Below, in pieces: positions 46,297-55,340 of a stretch of DNA of 64,000 bases; the stretch's first letter is position 1, and each line of letters opens with the position of its first letter. Origin of the DNA: Planctomycetota bacterium (GTDB lineage Bacteria > Planctomycetota > Phycisphaerae > Sedimentisphaerales > Anaerohalosphaeraceae); the NCBI GenBank assembly GCA_019456225.1, contig VRUI01000007.1, positions 1-64,000 on the forward strand, in the 5' to 3' direction. A program made the position numbers and the translations under genes. The notes below the pieces were generated by a model. That model did not search any database. It saw only the letters and a program-made list of their open reading frames with translations, and had not been told where the DNA came from.

Positions 46297-47588
46297 TGTA
46301 TTTCAATCTCTTTTTGTTTTGTTTTTTCCGGGTTAAGGATATTTATCCTGATCTTCATACCATCAGTTACTATGTCCAGCGGGCTAACAATCACAACATC
46401 TCCGTCTGCCAATCCCTCTGAGATATAAGCATGCTCTCTGTCCATCCGCACTATCTCGACTTCGACTATTTTAAGAGTACTCTCTTTTTTAGAAGCGACA
46501 TCCTTTTTAGGAGCGTCATCTTTTTTAGGAGCGTCATCTTTTTTAAGATCGATTTCTTTTTCAGGATCGACCTCTTTTTCGATCCAGACTTCGCCGACCT
46601 GCTTAACTTTTTTATCGATCAACACCTTTTTTATCTTGCGAATAGCGTAACGTGGAACGCGGATCACCTTATTAATTTTAGTTCCCTGTATATCGACCTC
46701 TACAAACATACCCGGAACAAGAGGCGGTCTCGATTTTGAAAGTTTGAACGGGTCAGCGACCTCTACGACGACGTGTACCATCCGTGAAACAGAATCGATC
46801 TGACCACGCGTGCGAACCACCTGGCCGGGCCAGCAGTGTGTACCACCTGCGAATTCGGCGGTAACTTCGACCTTCGATCCCACACCGTCAATAGAGTCAG
46901 AACTGTTGCTATAACCGCCCGGCACATCAAACCACGCCAATTGCGAGTCGGCAAACGGTATTGCGATCTCGACGGCGTCTGTCGAATAAACAGTCGCGAT
47001 CGGCTGACCGGCAGGTATGTATTGTCCAATGTCAACGGACTCGGCGGAGACTCTCCCGCTAAACGGCATTTTTATTATAGTTCGTTCAAGGGCCAGCTGA
47101 GCAATTTTAAGGTTAGCATATGCCGACTTAAGCTGAAGCTCTCTTGTAACCAGCGGAGAAGTTGGTTTTTCGTTAGGGTGCATTTGATCCCATTCAAGCA
47201 GCGCTACTTTTTTCTCGGCAAGCTCTTTTTCATAAACGACTTTTGCCTGCTCGACGGCAAGGGCATAATCGTTGGGATCTATCACGACCAAAGGCTCGCC
47301 TGCCTCGAAGAAACCGCCGTTAACGAAATCCTCGTGACAGTCGATGATCTTGCCCGAAACCTGCGGAATGACCGTAACTTCAACCTTCGGCTGGACGGTA
47401 CCATAACCCGAAATGACTACCTGTACATCTTCGGTCTCTACTATCCGGGCGTTAAGCAGAGGAACAACAGGCTTCTGAGCCTTTTTCTCCGGTGACTTAT
47501 GCGACAAAAGAAGCAGCAGAAAAACCGCCGTACCCGCTAAAATAATAGCCACTGCAAATACTGTTTGTTTTACTACCATTTTATTCAT
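46293..47588 (-). CDS. RND efflux membrane fusion (adaptor) protein
   Basis: 431 residues; AGGAG 6 nt before the ATG, which overlaps the end of the outer-membrane gene by 8 nt. N-terminal membrane helix (VFAVAIILAGTAVFLLLLL), lipoyl/hairpin region, beta barrel. An unusual insert at about 350-385 contains KKDDAPKKDDAPKKD, coded by a short tandem repeat at about 46486-46545. The insert lies in the membrane-proximal domain and its length may vary. Joins the pump and the outer-membrane channel. Confidence 0.93.
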   Translation of the reverse strand: MNKMVVKQTVFAVAIILAGTAVFLLLLLSHKSPEKKAQKPVVPLLNARIVETEDVQVVISGYGTVQPKVEVTVIPQVSGKIIDCHEDFVNGGFFEAGEPLVVIDPNDYALAVEQAKVVYEKELAEKKVALLEWDQMHPNEKPTSPLVTRELQLKSAYANLKIAQLALERTIIKMPFSGRVSAESVDIGQYIPAGQPIATVYSTDAVEIAIPFADSQLAWFDVPGGYSNSSDSIDGVGSKVEVTAEFAGGTHCWPGQVVRTRGQIDSVSRMVHVVVEVADPFKLSKSRPPLVPGMFVEVDIQGTKINKVIRVPRYAIRKIKKVLIDKKVKQVGEVWIEKEVDPEKEIDLKKDDAPKKDDAPKKDVASKKESTLKIVEVEIVRMDREHAYISEGLADGDVVIVSPLDIVTDGMKIRINILNPEKTKQKEIEIQ

Positions 47589-49047
47589 TATTTACTCCTG
47601 CTCCGATAACATTCTCTTTATCGGCTGTTTCCTGATCCGTCTTCCAGTCTCCGCCAAGGGCAAGGAACAAATTTATCCTGGCGTTATAAAGAAGGCCTTT
47701 TGTTAGTATGTACTGGTCTTCTGCGAGCCGTCTTCTTCTTTCGGTATCCAGTACCACCAGCAGTATTTCCAAACCCTGCGAATATCTTTCATTGGCAAGC
47801 TTTTCGCCCCTGAGAGCTTCGGCAAGCCTTTCTTTCTGGTGGAGTGCGCTTTCGGCAAGATACTCCTGACTCGACAGGGAATCTTCAACTTCCTGAAGCG
47901 CCTTAAGCACCAGGCCGGAGTAATTCGCCGCCGCCTGCTCGGTGCGGGCCTTTGCCGCTTTGACCTGGGCCTTAAGCCTTCCGCCCTTGTAGATCGGAGC
48001 CGCTATACTCATAATAAATGAGAACACCTGGTTTTCGATATCAAAAACATCTTTGAAGCTATCTGCCCGATAACCGCCAACCCCTGTAAGGGTCATGTCC
48101 GGGTACATCTCGGCGATACTGGCACCGATACGTTCGTTCGACGCTTTCAACAGAAATTCCGAGGCCCTTAGATCCGGCCTTCTGTCCAGCAATGCAGCCG
48201 GGATCCCGACAGGAACAGCGGTAAGCTCCGGAAGTTCGGCAAGCGTATCCGGAACTATCTCGGTCGTACCGGCAGCGGCGCCGATAAGCACTTCAAGACT
48301 GTGCTGAGCAAGCGCCAGCGACTCTTTTAGTATTGGCTCAAGAGACTTGGCGGTTGCGAGGTTTTCTTTTGCCTGGTAAACATCCAGCGGACTTGTAAGC
48401 CCGGATTTATACCTTCGCTCTACAACTTTCAGTGTATTTGTCCTGCTCTTGATATTGGCCTGAGCTGTCGCCAGGAGCCGCTGCTGGGTAGCAACTCTGA
48501 CGCGGGCTCTTACGACCTGTGCGATTATCGAATGAGTCAGTGCAGTTCGGTTTGCCTCGGTAGCAAGCAGCTCGGCGAACGAGGCCCGTTCGAGACGTTT
48601 AAGCTTGCCGAAGAAATCGACCATGTAATTTATTGAAATATCCTGGGCATACGTCTTGTTTATAAAACTCTCCCTCCCGCCAAACGGTGAGGTGAAAGAT
48701 ATTTTCGAGCGGGACCGAACACCTGAATACTGCACATCGGGGAGCCTGCGGCCGTGGCTTTGGGCAAGCAACGCTTCGGCTTCGAGAACACGGGCAGCGG
48801 CGGCTTTTAAGTCAAAATTATTCGACAGTGCCTTTTGAACATATTTGTCTATAACAGGATCCTTAAAACTTTTCCACCATGTTTGCGACGGGTCAAGCTT
48901 TTCCGCTCCGGTCCACTGGCTGGGAGTGGTGGAGTAACCTTCGATCCCATCAACTGGCGTAACCGGCCTGGTATAATCAGGCCCCAGCATACAGCCGCCA
49001 ACTGTCAAAACAGCGGCTGACAACACTAATATCATCCTTATATGCAT
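47581..49047 (-). CDS. TolC/NodT-type outer-membrane efflux lipoprotein
   Basis: 488 residues from the ATG at 49047 (GGAG 8 nt upstream). Lipobox LTVGGC near residue 19, then MLGPDYTRP, the usual mature start. Two repeats of the OEP domain with long helices (ANRTALTHSIIAQVVRARVR; KTYAQDISINYMVDFFGKL). Forms the outer-membrane exit duct with the RND pump. Confidence 0.92.
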   Translation of the reverse strand: MHIRMILVLSAAVLTVGGCMLGPDYTRPVTPVDGIEGYSTTPSQWTGAEKLDPSQTWWKSFKDPVIDKYVQKALSNNFDLKAAAARVLEAEALLAQSHGRRLPDVQYSGVRSRSKISFTSPFGGRESFINKTYAQDISINYMVDFFGKLKRLERASFAELLATEANRTALTHSIIAQVVRARVRVATQQRLLATAQANIKSRTNTLKVVERRYKSGLTSPLDVYQAKENLATAKSLEPILKESLALAQHSLEVLIGAAAGTTEIVPDTLAELPELTAVPVGIPAALLDRRPDLRASEFLLKASNERIGASIAEMYPDMTLTGVGGYRADSFKDVFDIENQVFSFIMSIAAPIYKGGRLKAQVKAAKARTEQAAANYSGLVLKALQEVEDSLSSQEYLAESALHQKERLAEALRGEKLANERYSQGLEILLVVLDTERRRRLAEDQYILTKGLLYNARINLFLALGGDWKTDQETADKENVIGAGVNNE

Positions 49048-49077
49048 TTTCAATTCTCCATTACTGCTGCAAATGCG

Positions 49078-49125
49078 TCGGCCGCAGGCCGAATCCGCAA
49101 TTCGTAATTCGTAATTAGTAATTTA
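49078..49125 (-). repeat. Composite element, reverse orientation
   Basis: Read on the minus strand: the word array attactaattacgaattacg, then hairpin TCGGCC-TGC-GGCCGA (49092-49078) and CGCATTTG. It lies between the tetR stop (49123) and the outer-membrane gene. Same architecture as 1791-1856, 24293-24368 and 62682-62775. Confidence 0.65.
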
Positions 49126-49785
49126 AGCGATCAGCGCCTCAACGCCGGCAACTGTGAAAGCTACAATGTGATCGACCGCACTTGACACCTCAAAGGGATT
49201 AGAAAACTTCTCGCCCGAGTTGCTTGAGAGCATGTCCTGTATATGCATTGTATGAAGGAGTTGGCCAACTAACGAAAAGATCGACCAGAGAGCCTGCCGC
49301 TCGCCGAGACCCGGGCAAACTTTTACCATTGCATCCTGAAGTACCGTCGACATCGGAAGGATTAACTCCTCAAACACCATGTTCGCAGGCAATTGCGGAA
49401 AAAGCATTTCCCGCACCATCAGCTTCATAACATTTCGCCCGGAAGCTTCTTCGATGAGGGGAGCAAGAAAAGCCCTGGAAAAGTTATACAAAAGCCCTTC
49501 CAGCGAAATATCTTCGGGGCTTTGGGCCATGTAGTCATTGATGCTGTTGATCCTGAAATCACGAAGTGCGTTAAGACGGCGCTTGCAAACCTGCTTATAG
49601 AGGTTGTCCTTGCCGGTAAAATAGTAATTGATAGAGGCGACATTGCACCCGGCACTGCTGGTAATATCCCGGGCACTGGTCCCGGCAAACCCATTTTCAG
49701 CAAACAAAACCTCAGCAGCATCCAAAATGCGGGTTGCGGTATCGTCAGCACCCTTCTTATTTTCTTGACTCTTCAACTGGCTCAA
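49123..49785 (-). CDS. TetR-family repressor of the RND operon
   Basis: 220 residues from a TTG at 49785, chosen because GGAG lies 5 nt upstream; this also gives the normal length, whereas the open frame to 49854 would add a non-conserved leader running into the promoter. N-terminal helix-turn-helix: ILDAAEVLFAENGFAGTSAR, then ITSSAGCNVASINYYFTGKD. The C-terminal ligand domain resembles the CecR/YbiH group. It is the first gene of the operon; a palindrome overlaps its own promoter, so it probably represses itself and the pump. A repeat element lies between it and the next gene. Confidence 0.9.
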   Translation of the reverse strand: MSQLKSQENKKGADDTATRILDAAEVLFAENGFAGTSARDITSSAGCNVASINYYFTGKDNLYKQVCKRRLNALRDFRINSINDYMAQSPEDISLEGLLYNFSRAFLAPLIEEASGRNVMKLMVREMLFPQLPANMVFEELILPMSTVLQDAMVKVCPGLGERQALWSIFSLVGQLLHTMHIQDMLSSNSGEKFSNPFEVSSAVDHIVAFTVAGVEALIA

Positions 49786-49815
49786 AATAGCTCCAATCAC
49801 AAAATAAAACAACCA

Positions 49816-49854
49816 CTTTAAACAAAAGTATAAAACATTTGTTTGAAAAGTCAA
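49816..49854 (-). promoter_or_regulatory. Promoter and TetR operator of the RND operon
   Basis: Minus strand: TTGACT (49854-49849), 16-bp spacer, TATACT (49832-49827), start near 49820. A near-palindrome, CTTTAAACAAA ... TTTGTTTGAAAAG (49816-49850, arms AAACAAA at 49820-49826 and TTTGTTT at 49838-49844), covers the spacer and -10 box. Boxes and symmetry are seen; TetR binding is inferred from position. Confidence 0.65.
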
Positions 49855-50012
49855 GAAAAAAAAATTAAATTTTTACTCTCCACCCTTCCTGGCCCTTATT
49901 ATCCGCCCTTCGCTGTTGAACAACTAATTATTATTGAAAAAAAGTAAGTTCTTAATTACTATAGCACACTTAAGCCGATACAATATATGGTTTAATGAAA
50001 GGGTTGTCATAA

Positions 50013-50318
50013 ATGACATTTCATGGTTTTGAGATTTCCGAAGAAAAGATCGCAAGCTTTTGCAGAGAAAACAAAATATCTGAATTTGCTGTTTTTGGTT
50101 CGATATTAACAGGAGATTTTCGCCCTTCCAGCGACATAGACATTCTTGTAACTTTCGACGCTAACTGTGGTTACAGCCTTTTTGAACTTGCTATGATACA
50201 AGAAAAATTGCAGAACATCCTCGGCAGGAAAGTAGATCTAGTAGAAAAAGCAGCCCTGAAAAACCCCTTTAGAAAAAAGGATATACTCGACCACATGGAG
50301 GTAATATATGCTGCCTGA
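50013..50318 (+). CDS. mntA: MntA-type minimal nucleotidyltransferase antitoxin
   Basis: 101 residues. FGSILTGDFRPSSDIDILV holds the GSx10DxD motif of MNT enzymes. Known: MntA adds AMP to the HepT toxin and so disables it. AAGGG lies about 8 nt before the ATG; a possible promoter (TTGAAA, 17 bp, TACTAT) ends near 49962. The next frame overlaps its stop by 11 nt. Confidence 0.87.
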   Translation: MTFHGFEISEEKIASFCRENKISEFAVFGSILTGDFRPSSDIDILVTFDANCGYSLFELAMIQEKLQNILGRKVDLVEKAALKNPFRKKDILDHMEVIYAA

Positions 50319-50644
50319 GCAAAAAGATAGAGCCCTACTCTGGGATATTAAGGAGGCAGCACAGGATATCCTTGATTTTATTGAAGGCATGAGCAGCAAA
50401 GACTTTGAAGCTAATTAAGGTAACCAGGTATGCCGTCGAGCGACAAATACTGGTTATTGGAGAAGCCGCCAACAAAATATCTGACTCGTTTAAGGAAGAA
50501 AACCCTCAAATTCCATGGTCAGCAATAATCGCCCAAAGAAACATCATTGCCCACGAATACGGTGAAATACTCGTAGATCGAATCTGGCTTCTTACGCGTG
50601 AGCACTTACCGGAATTGATAAAACAGATCGAAAGGTTCATCTAA
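50308..50644 (+). pseudogene. hepT: HepT-type HEPN toxin gene with frameshift
   Basis: An ATG at 50308 with GGAGG (50297-50301) opens MLPEQKDRALLWDIKEAAQD and ends at TAA 50416-50418. The rest of the protein (KVTRYAVERQILVIGEAANK and so on) is in the +1 frame and ends at 50644, with the RNase motif RNIIAHEY intact. Removing one base in AATT just before 50417 joins the halves into about 112 residues, the normal HepT length. Known: HepT is an RNase or toxin. The frameshift would disable it, or it is a sequencing error. The C-terminal piece has no start signal of its own. Confidence 0.78.
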
Positions 50645-50778
50645 CGCCTTGCTTTTCCGTCAAGACCAATCATAAGTAGATATTATAGACGTTTTAAGTT
50701 GCGCGACTGCGAAAGTGTGTCAAAAAGGTGTCATTTTTCGCGGATTTCACACCCCCAAACCAAAGGAATCGACTCGGC

Positions 50779-51633
50779 CTACAGTTTATTGGCTTTTTTC
50801 GTGAAATCTTTGTCTTTCAGGCCGTTATTGAATTTCAAACCCGTGTAAGAGTACTTGCTGATCAAATTGCCCTTGCCGTCAAGACTTGTTATCGAAACCG
50901 GCAGACGGTATCGCATATCCATAACCAGTATCAGCCTGCGGGTTGGCGAAATCTTATTGTTCGGCATAATCGTCTCAAGAACGATGCACGGACGCTTGTC
51001 GATCTCCTCGGTGCCGATGTATTTCGCACTAAATCCCTTGTCCTTCATATTGCCTTTATACAAGCCCGTAACCCGGTTAAGCAGGTTTCTTATCCCGAAC
51101 TGGTCGCATGTACGCAGGCTGGTCTTTAGAATACTCTTACTCCTCGGATCGCGTTCGACAGATTTTATGAATCCGAGCAAACCCCTGGGATGAACGACCA
51201 TCTTATTGTTGTTTTGTCCCTTAACATAAAGCATCCGGTCGGCTTTACCCGGGTTTTTCTTCCACTTCATGAAAATCGAAAAGGGCTTGTTACGGAATTT
51301 AAAACTTATGACCTGGAGCTTTCTAAGCTTTTTCTTGACCCTTTCCTGCTTGGTGAATATCCCGGTATAATCGACGATACTGGAATCATAATTGGCTTTC
51401 ATTACCTCCAGCAGCTTGCCGTAATCATTAGCTGCAAAGTCGAGAAAATCCTCGTCGGAAATATCGCTCTTGTCAGCTGAGAAAAACTTCTTTATCGGAT
51501 CCAGCAACCTGTTTTTAGTATCAGATTCGGCCTTGCCAGCCGGTGCTGCCAGCGCAAAGCTCAACATCACCAGCAAAGACATCAAAACCACCAGTACATA
51601 TCTATAACGATTAAGACATTTGCAGCAACTCAT
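50779..51633 (-). CDS. DUF1571 exported protein
   Basis: 284 residues. Signal peptide with two Cys before it (VLVVLMSLLVMLSFALAAPA). Pattern of DUF1571: YTGIFTKQERVKKKLRKLQ, FRNKPFSIFMKW, RMLYVKGQNNNKMVVHPRGL, and RRLILVMDMRYRLPVSITSLD. Resembles LolA-like lipid-carrier folds in layout; the family is frequent in planctomycetes and its role is unknown. Stands alone; 130 bp to the toxin gene, opposite strand. Confidence 0.8.
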   Translation of the reverse strand: MSCCKCLNRYRYVLVVLMSLLVMLSFALAAPAGKAESDTKNRLLDPIKKFFSADKSDISDEDFLDFAANDYGKLLEVMKANYDSSIVDYTGIFTKQERVKKKLRKLQVISFKFRNKPFSIFMKWKKNPGKADRMLYVKGQNNNKMVVHPRGLLGFIKSVERDPRSKSILKTSLRTCDQFGIRNLLNRVTGLYKGNMKDKGFSAKYIGTEEIDKRPCIVLETIMPNNKISPTRRLILVMDMRYRLPVSITSLDGKGNLISKYSYTGLKFNNGLKDKDFTKKANKL

Positions 51634-51790
51634 AATCGTATCCTTTCAAATATTTGCTCTTCCCAAAAAACAACTGCGAAAAACTCCACATTTCCACAAA
51701 TATGTATTCGGTTATTTATACTCAAATCAAGCATAATTGTTTAGATTAAACCGGCATGTAGAGCTGTCACCCGCAGCAGTATAGAGAATT

Positions 51791-51887
51791 TCCGCAGATT
51801 ATGCGGGTATCGCAGATTGCGCAGACAATAGCGTAAGGCGAAAAGTGTAAGGAGTAAGGAGTAAAGCGCAAGGTGTACGCTTTACGG
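51791..51887. repeat. Word-like repeats downstream of the secretin gene
   Basis: CGCAGATT and GCGGGTATCGCAGATTGCGC words with 9-10 bp period (51792-51825), then gtaaggagtaaggagtaaag (about 51845-51870). The words end almost exactly at the secretin stop (51889). Confidence 0.6.
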
Positions 51888-51888
51888 T

Positions 51889-53238
51889 TTATTTCTTTTC
51901 CAGTTTGTTTTGCGGCACTATCTTTTTGACGAACTCCTGCTCCGGGCGGATCTTCCTGCGAAGTCTTATCGGTTCCAGGTTTTTAACTTCGTTCCAGAGG
52001 GCTTCTTCCGATTTTTTCAGATCATCTCTTCCATTGTATACGTGCGGCGAGATAAGTATGAGAAGCTCACTGTTTTCAACTACCTCTTTATCGTTCGAGA
52101 AAAAACCACCAATAAAAGGCAAGTCTCCGAGCAACGGGATCTTGTCCTGAACTATCTTGACATTTTTGCTTCTAAGCCCGCCTATTACGGCAATGTCCCC
52201 ATCTTCCATAAGCAGGGTCGTCTTGACGGTTCTTCTGTCGACAATCGGAACGGTCGAATTCCCGACACCTGCGACACCGGTATTAATACTCTGGCTCGGC
52301 TGGATTTCGATCATGATCCTGCCATCGTCTGTAACAGTAGGTTTAACAGTCAAAGTTATCCCGGCATTTTTAAATTTCGTCGAAGCAATGGCGCTATCGC
52401 CTCCGCCACCGGCACTTGTTTGCGTTATATCGGTATACGGTATCTCCTCGATAGTTTCGAGCATAGCTTCCTGACCGCTCAGCACAAGAACGCGCGGGCT
52501 TGCGAGTATCTCGGTTTTTCTCTCTCTCTGCAAGGCCTTTATGGTGTTTTCAACGCTTCCCTTTATCAATGTAAGCGAACCGCCGCTGCCAGCAGCGTTG
52601 CCAAGCTTATTAAGCTGCTGGACATAGCTTACCGAACCTTGAATGAGGTTGTCCCAGTTTACGCCCAGCTCGGTATCGTTGCTGAGCTGAACATCGATAA
52701 TTACTACTTCAACGAGGATCTGTTGGGGTGTTTTGTCAGCTTTTGCGACCTGGGCGATAATATTGTCGATGTTTTCGGGAGCATCGCATACTATCAGCGT
52801 GTTTGTCTGTTCGTCTATCGAAGCGGTCCCGTATTCTGTAAGCATTCTGTTAACAACCGGAAGGACATTAGCGGCGCGAAGGAATTTAAGCATGATACTT
52901 TTGATGCGTCTTTCGGGAATTATTTTCACCGGTTCTACGACACCGGCGACAGAGTTTGAGTTGCCGGAGGCCTGCATCGCTGCCTGCATCGCTGCCTGCA
53001 GCTGAGCCTGCGTAATACCAGTCCCCTCAACCGACTGAATTATTTGCTTTCCGGCGAACGTTGAAGGGTCTACTACCGTAAAGGGATCTTCTTTCCCGAC
53101 CTGTTCGCCGGCAGATTTAGTTTCGTCCGGATTTTTGTCATCCTGTCCGGCTGCGTTACAAATTGCAGCGGTAAAAAACAGCATTAAGATCAGAACCAGT
53201 CCGCTAATTATAATTTGTGTGTAATTGCGTTTACTCAT
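51889..53238 (-). CDS. Secretin (PilQ/GspD type)
   Basis: 449 residues, short for the family (usually 600-750), with only one clear N-domain (about 110-165: MLKFLRAANVLPVVNRMLTE, TNTLIVCDAPENI). Signal peptide at the start. The secretin core is complete: EILASPRVLVLSGQEA, GITLTVKPTVTDDGRIMI, and KIPLLGDLPFIGGFFSN near the end. Forms the outer-membrane pore of the pilus or secretion machine. Overlaps the pilO stop (ATGAGTAA), so translation is coupled. Last gene of the run. Confidence 0.92.
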   Translation of the reverse strand: MSKRNYTQIIISGLVLILMLFFTAAICNAAGQDDKNPDETKSAGEQVGKEDPFTVVDPSTFAGKQIIQSVEGTGITQAQLQAAMQAAMQASGNSNSVAGVVEPVKIIPERRIKSIMLKFLRAANVLPVVNRMLTEYGTASIDEQTNTLIVCDAPENIDNIIAQVAKADKTPQQILVEVVIIDVQLSNDTELGVNWDNLIQGSVSYVQQLNKLGNAAGSGGSLTLIKGSVENTIKALQRERKTEILASPRVLVLSGQEAMLETIEEIPYTDITQTSAGGGGDSAIASTKFKNAGITLTVKPTVTDDGRIMIEIQPSQSINTGVAGVGNSTVPIVDRRTVKTTLLMEDGDIAVIGGLRSKNVKIVQDKIPLLGDLPFIGGFFSNDKEVVENSELLILISPHVYNGRDDLKKSEEALWNEVKNLEPIRLRRKIRPEQEFVKKIVPQNKLEKK

Positions 53239-53839
53239 CTAATAACAGCTCCTTATCTTCGGTAAGGTAAACCTTTATATTCATTGAACATGACAATTTA
53301 TTCGTTGTGGAACTTGTCGTCCTTATCAGCAGGTCGTTTAAGTATACTGTCAACGGATAATCTTTTATGGCGGAGGTTAAACCGACAATCGCTCCGTATG
53401 TACCAAGGATTTTCACAGAAACTTCCTTTTCTGTAATCTTTGTGGATTTGGGTTTATTTTTATCAAGTTTGGTAGTCTTTTCTGTTGCAAACACCATCGA
53501 CTCAAGGTTGCAACCGGCAGTGACTGACATTATTTCAAGTTGGGCAAAGAAATCTGTCGCTTGGGCAGCACTGAAAAAACTACTTCCTGAAGATTTAAGT
53601 TTGTCCTGTAGTTTTTTGAGCTTTACTTCCTGCACCCTTACAGTGTTGCCCATAATCTTCACTTTATTTTCTATATCCTGTGACACCGTTTCAAACTGCT
53701 GTGCAGCATGCAGATAAGAGGCTTGCGGTGAAACGGCCCAGCTATATGTCAGCAGACCGACGGAAGCGACGATAGCAATCGAAATAATAACCCGCGAAAC
53801 CTGACTCGATTTCATAATGGTTTCAGTCAGCCTCGGCAT
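53231..53839 (-). CDS. pilO: PilO-like inner-membrane protein
   Basis: 202 residues from the ATG at 53839, supported by GGAGG 4 nt upstream, inside the end of the PilM-PilN gene (17-nt overlap); the next ATG at 53815 is possible. One membrane helix (VIISIAIVASVGLLTYSWAV), a coiled-coil (about 45-90), then a ferredoxin-like domain (SVTAGCNLESMVFA; VSVKILGTYGAIVGLTSAI). PilO pairs with PilN in the alignment complex between platform and secretin. Confidence 0.78.
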   Translation of the reverse strand: MPRLTETIMKSSQVSRVIISIAIVASVGLLTYSWAVSPQASYLHAAQQFETVSQDIENKVKIMGNTVRVQEVKLKKLQDKLKSSGSSFFSAAQATDFFAQLEIMSVTAGCNLESMVFATEKTTKLDKNKPKSTKITEKEVSVKILGTYGAIVGLTSAIKDYPLTVYLNDLLIRTTSSTTNKLSCSMNIKVYLTEDKELLLDE

Positions 53840-55340
53840 AGAGCCTCCTGTTATCGGCAACGGTACATTTTATAGTATAAAAGACAATCCCCTCTTCACT
53901 GTTTTTTCTCTCTATCTCTTTTACATTCGAAGATGCGAATATTTCCGACCTATCGAGATGACTGCAAAACAGGTTTACAGCGGCCGGTTTAAGAGCCTTT
54001 CCTTTTATCACAAGATCAAAATCGCCTTTGGTTTCCACCTTGGTTATGTACAACGAAGCGGGAACATTGCGTCGTATTTCGTCCAGTACCACCGACCAAT
54101 CGACAGAAATACTTTTTTCGAGCACCTTATCTACAAGCTGCTTCTTTTCCAATAAGATCGCAATCTCCTCCTTGATTTCCTTTTGCCTTGATACAAGGGA
54201 CTCGATACGTTTTAGTGGGATTTTCTCTTTTCGTTCCTCTACGGCCTCCTGGGTCCTGTCAAATTGTGAAGCAGCAAAGCCTGCAAAAATAAATATTGCC
54301 AGCAGTATTCCGGCAACGGCATTTGCAAAAACGAGCAGTTCTCGTTTTGCTGCCTGAGATTCTTTGATCTCGTCGGGGACGAGATTTGTTTTAACGTTCG
54401 GGCAGAGAACTTTCAGCGGATTGAGTGCCAGGCCAATAGCTGTCAAACTAACGGACATATCCTCAACTTTTGATTCTACCGGAGTATCCGACAATATCGA
54501 ATCGCATGAACAAACATGAACATTCATTCCGACAACTTCGCTGAAACTGGTTTGAATTTTGTCGTGTTCTTCCAGGGAGGGCAATTCCATAACACAATCC
54601 CACGCGATTTCATCGGCGCCTCCGAACTCGATTTCATAGTACTGGGCGATTGCCTTCATTTCAGTTTCACATCTGCTAAGGCATGACTCGGCAGACAGCC
54701 CGGTAACATCTACTCTTCTGACAAAATCAAAAGCTGTTTTTCTAAATACGCAGAGATTAAGAACATTGTCTCTTACTACAACTAACATAACATTGCTCTT
54801 AAATCTGGGCTTAATATGCTTTTCGTAAACGCTTCTCATCCAGGCAGCAATAGGCATTTCAATTGTTTTCGGTTCAATACCGGCAAGCTTTAGAGTTTTG
54901 AGAAGCGGGTTTATTTTATTTTTTTCGACCGCAGAAACAAACACTTTTGACGGCAATGCCGCAGAAAGGCCAAGACCGCAATAATCCATCTGTATATCTT
55001 TACCGGTCAGAAAAGCGCTGTGCCTGATTTCGGAATGAACGAAGTTTGTGACATTATCAGGCATTTCATCCGGCAGTTCAATGATCTGAGCGAGTGATGG
55101 ACTTACAGTAAGCGAGACGGTAGTTTTTAAGCCTCTGTATTTCTTGCTGCCGATAAGTCCCCTCAGGGCTTTGGCAATAGCTGCCGGATCGGTGATGTTG
55201 CCGTCTTTTATCGCACCTGCGGGGGTTTGTGTTTTCCCGGCGGAAATTATCTTTACGCCGGACTTTTCCTGTGCGGCAACAGCATAGCTGATGCAATCGC
55301 CGGAGATATCAACACCCAATGATACTTTTTTATTTATCAT
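53823..55340 (-). CDS. PilM-PilN fusion protein
   Basis: 505 residues. Residues 1-325 have the PilM actin-like fold (LGVDISGDCISYAVA; ELPDEMPDNVTNFVHSEIRH; VSAVEKNKI). From about 326 the PilN start NLVPDEIKESQAAKRELLVF leads into a membrane helix (AVAGILLAIFIFAGF), a coiled-coil and a ferredoxin-like domain. Usually PilM and PilN are separate genes and PilM binds the N-terminal tail of PilN; here they are one chain. Overlaps the PilX-like stop by 1 nt (TAATG). Confidence 0.85.
   Translation of the reverse strand: MINKKVSLGVDISGDCISYAVAAQEKSGVKIISAGKTQTPAGAIKDGNITDPAAIAKALRGLIGSKKYRGLKTTVSLTVSPSLAQIIELPDEMPDNVTNFVHSEIRHSAFLTGKDIQMDYCGLGLSAALPSKVFVSAVEKNKINPLLKTLKLAGIEPKTIEMPIAAWMRSVYEKHIKPRFKSNVMLVVVRDNVLNLCVFRKTAFDFVRRVDVTGLSAESCLSRCETEMKAIAQYYEIEFGGADEIAWDCVMELPSLEEHDKIQTSFSEVVGMNVHVCSCDSILSDTPVESKVEDMSVSLTAIGLALNPLKVLCPNVKTNLVPDEIKESQAAKRELLVFANAVAGILLAIFIFAGFAASQFDRTQEAVEERKEKIPLKRIESLVSRQKEIKEEIAILLEKKQLVDKVLEKSISVDWSVVLDEIRRNVPASLYITKVETKGDFDLVIKGKALKPAAVNLFCSHLDRSEIFASSNVKEIERKNSEEGIVFYTIKCTVADNRRLYAEAD

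Noticed and set aside
51910-52959. 349-codon plus-strand frame opposite the secretin
   Set aside because: Antisense shadow; no start signal or domain.
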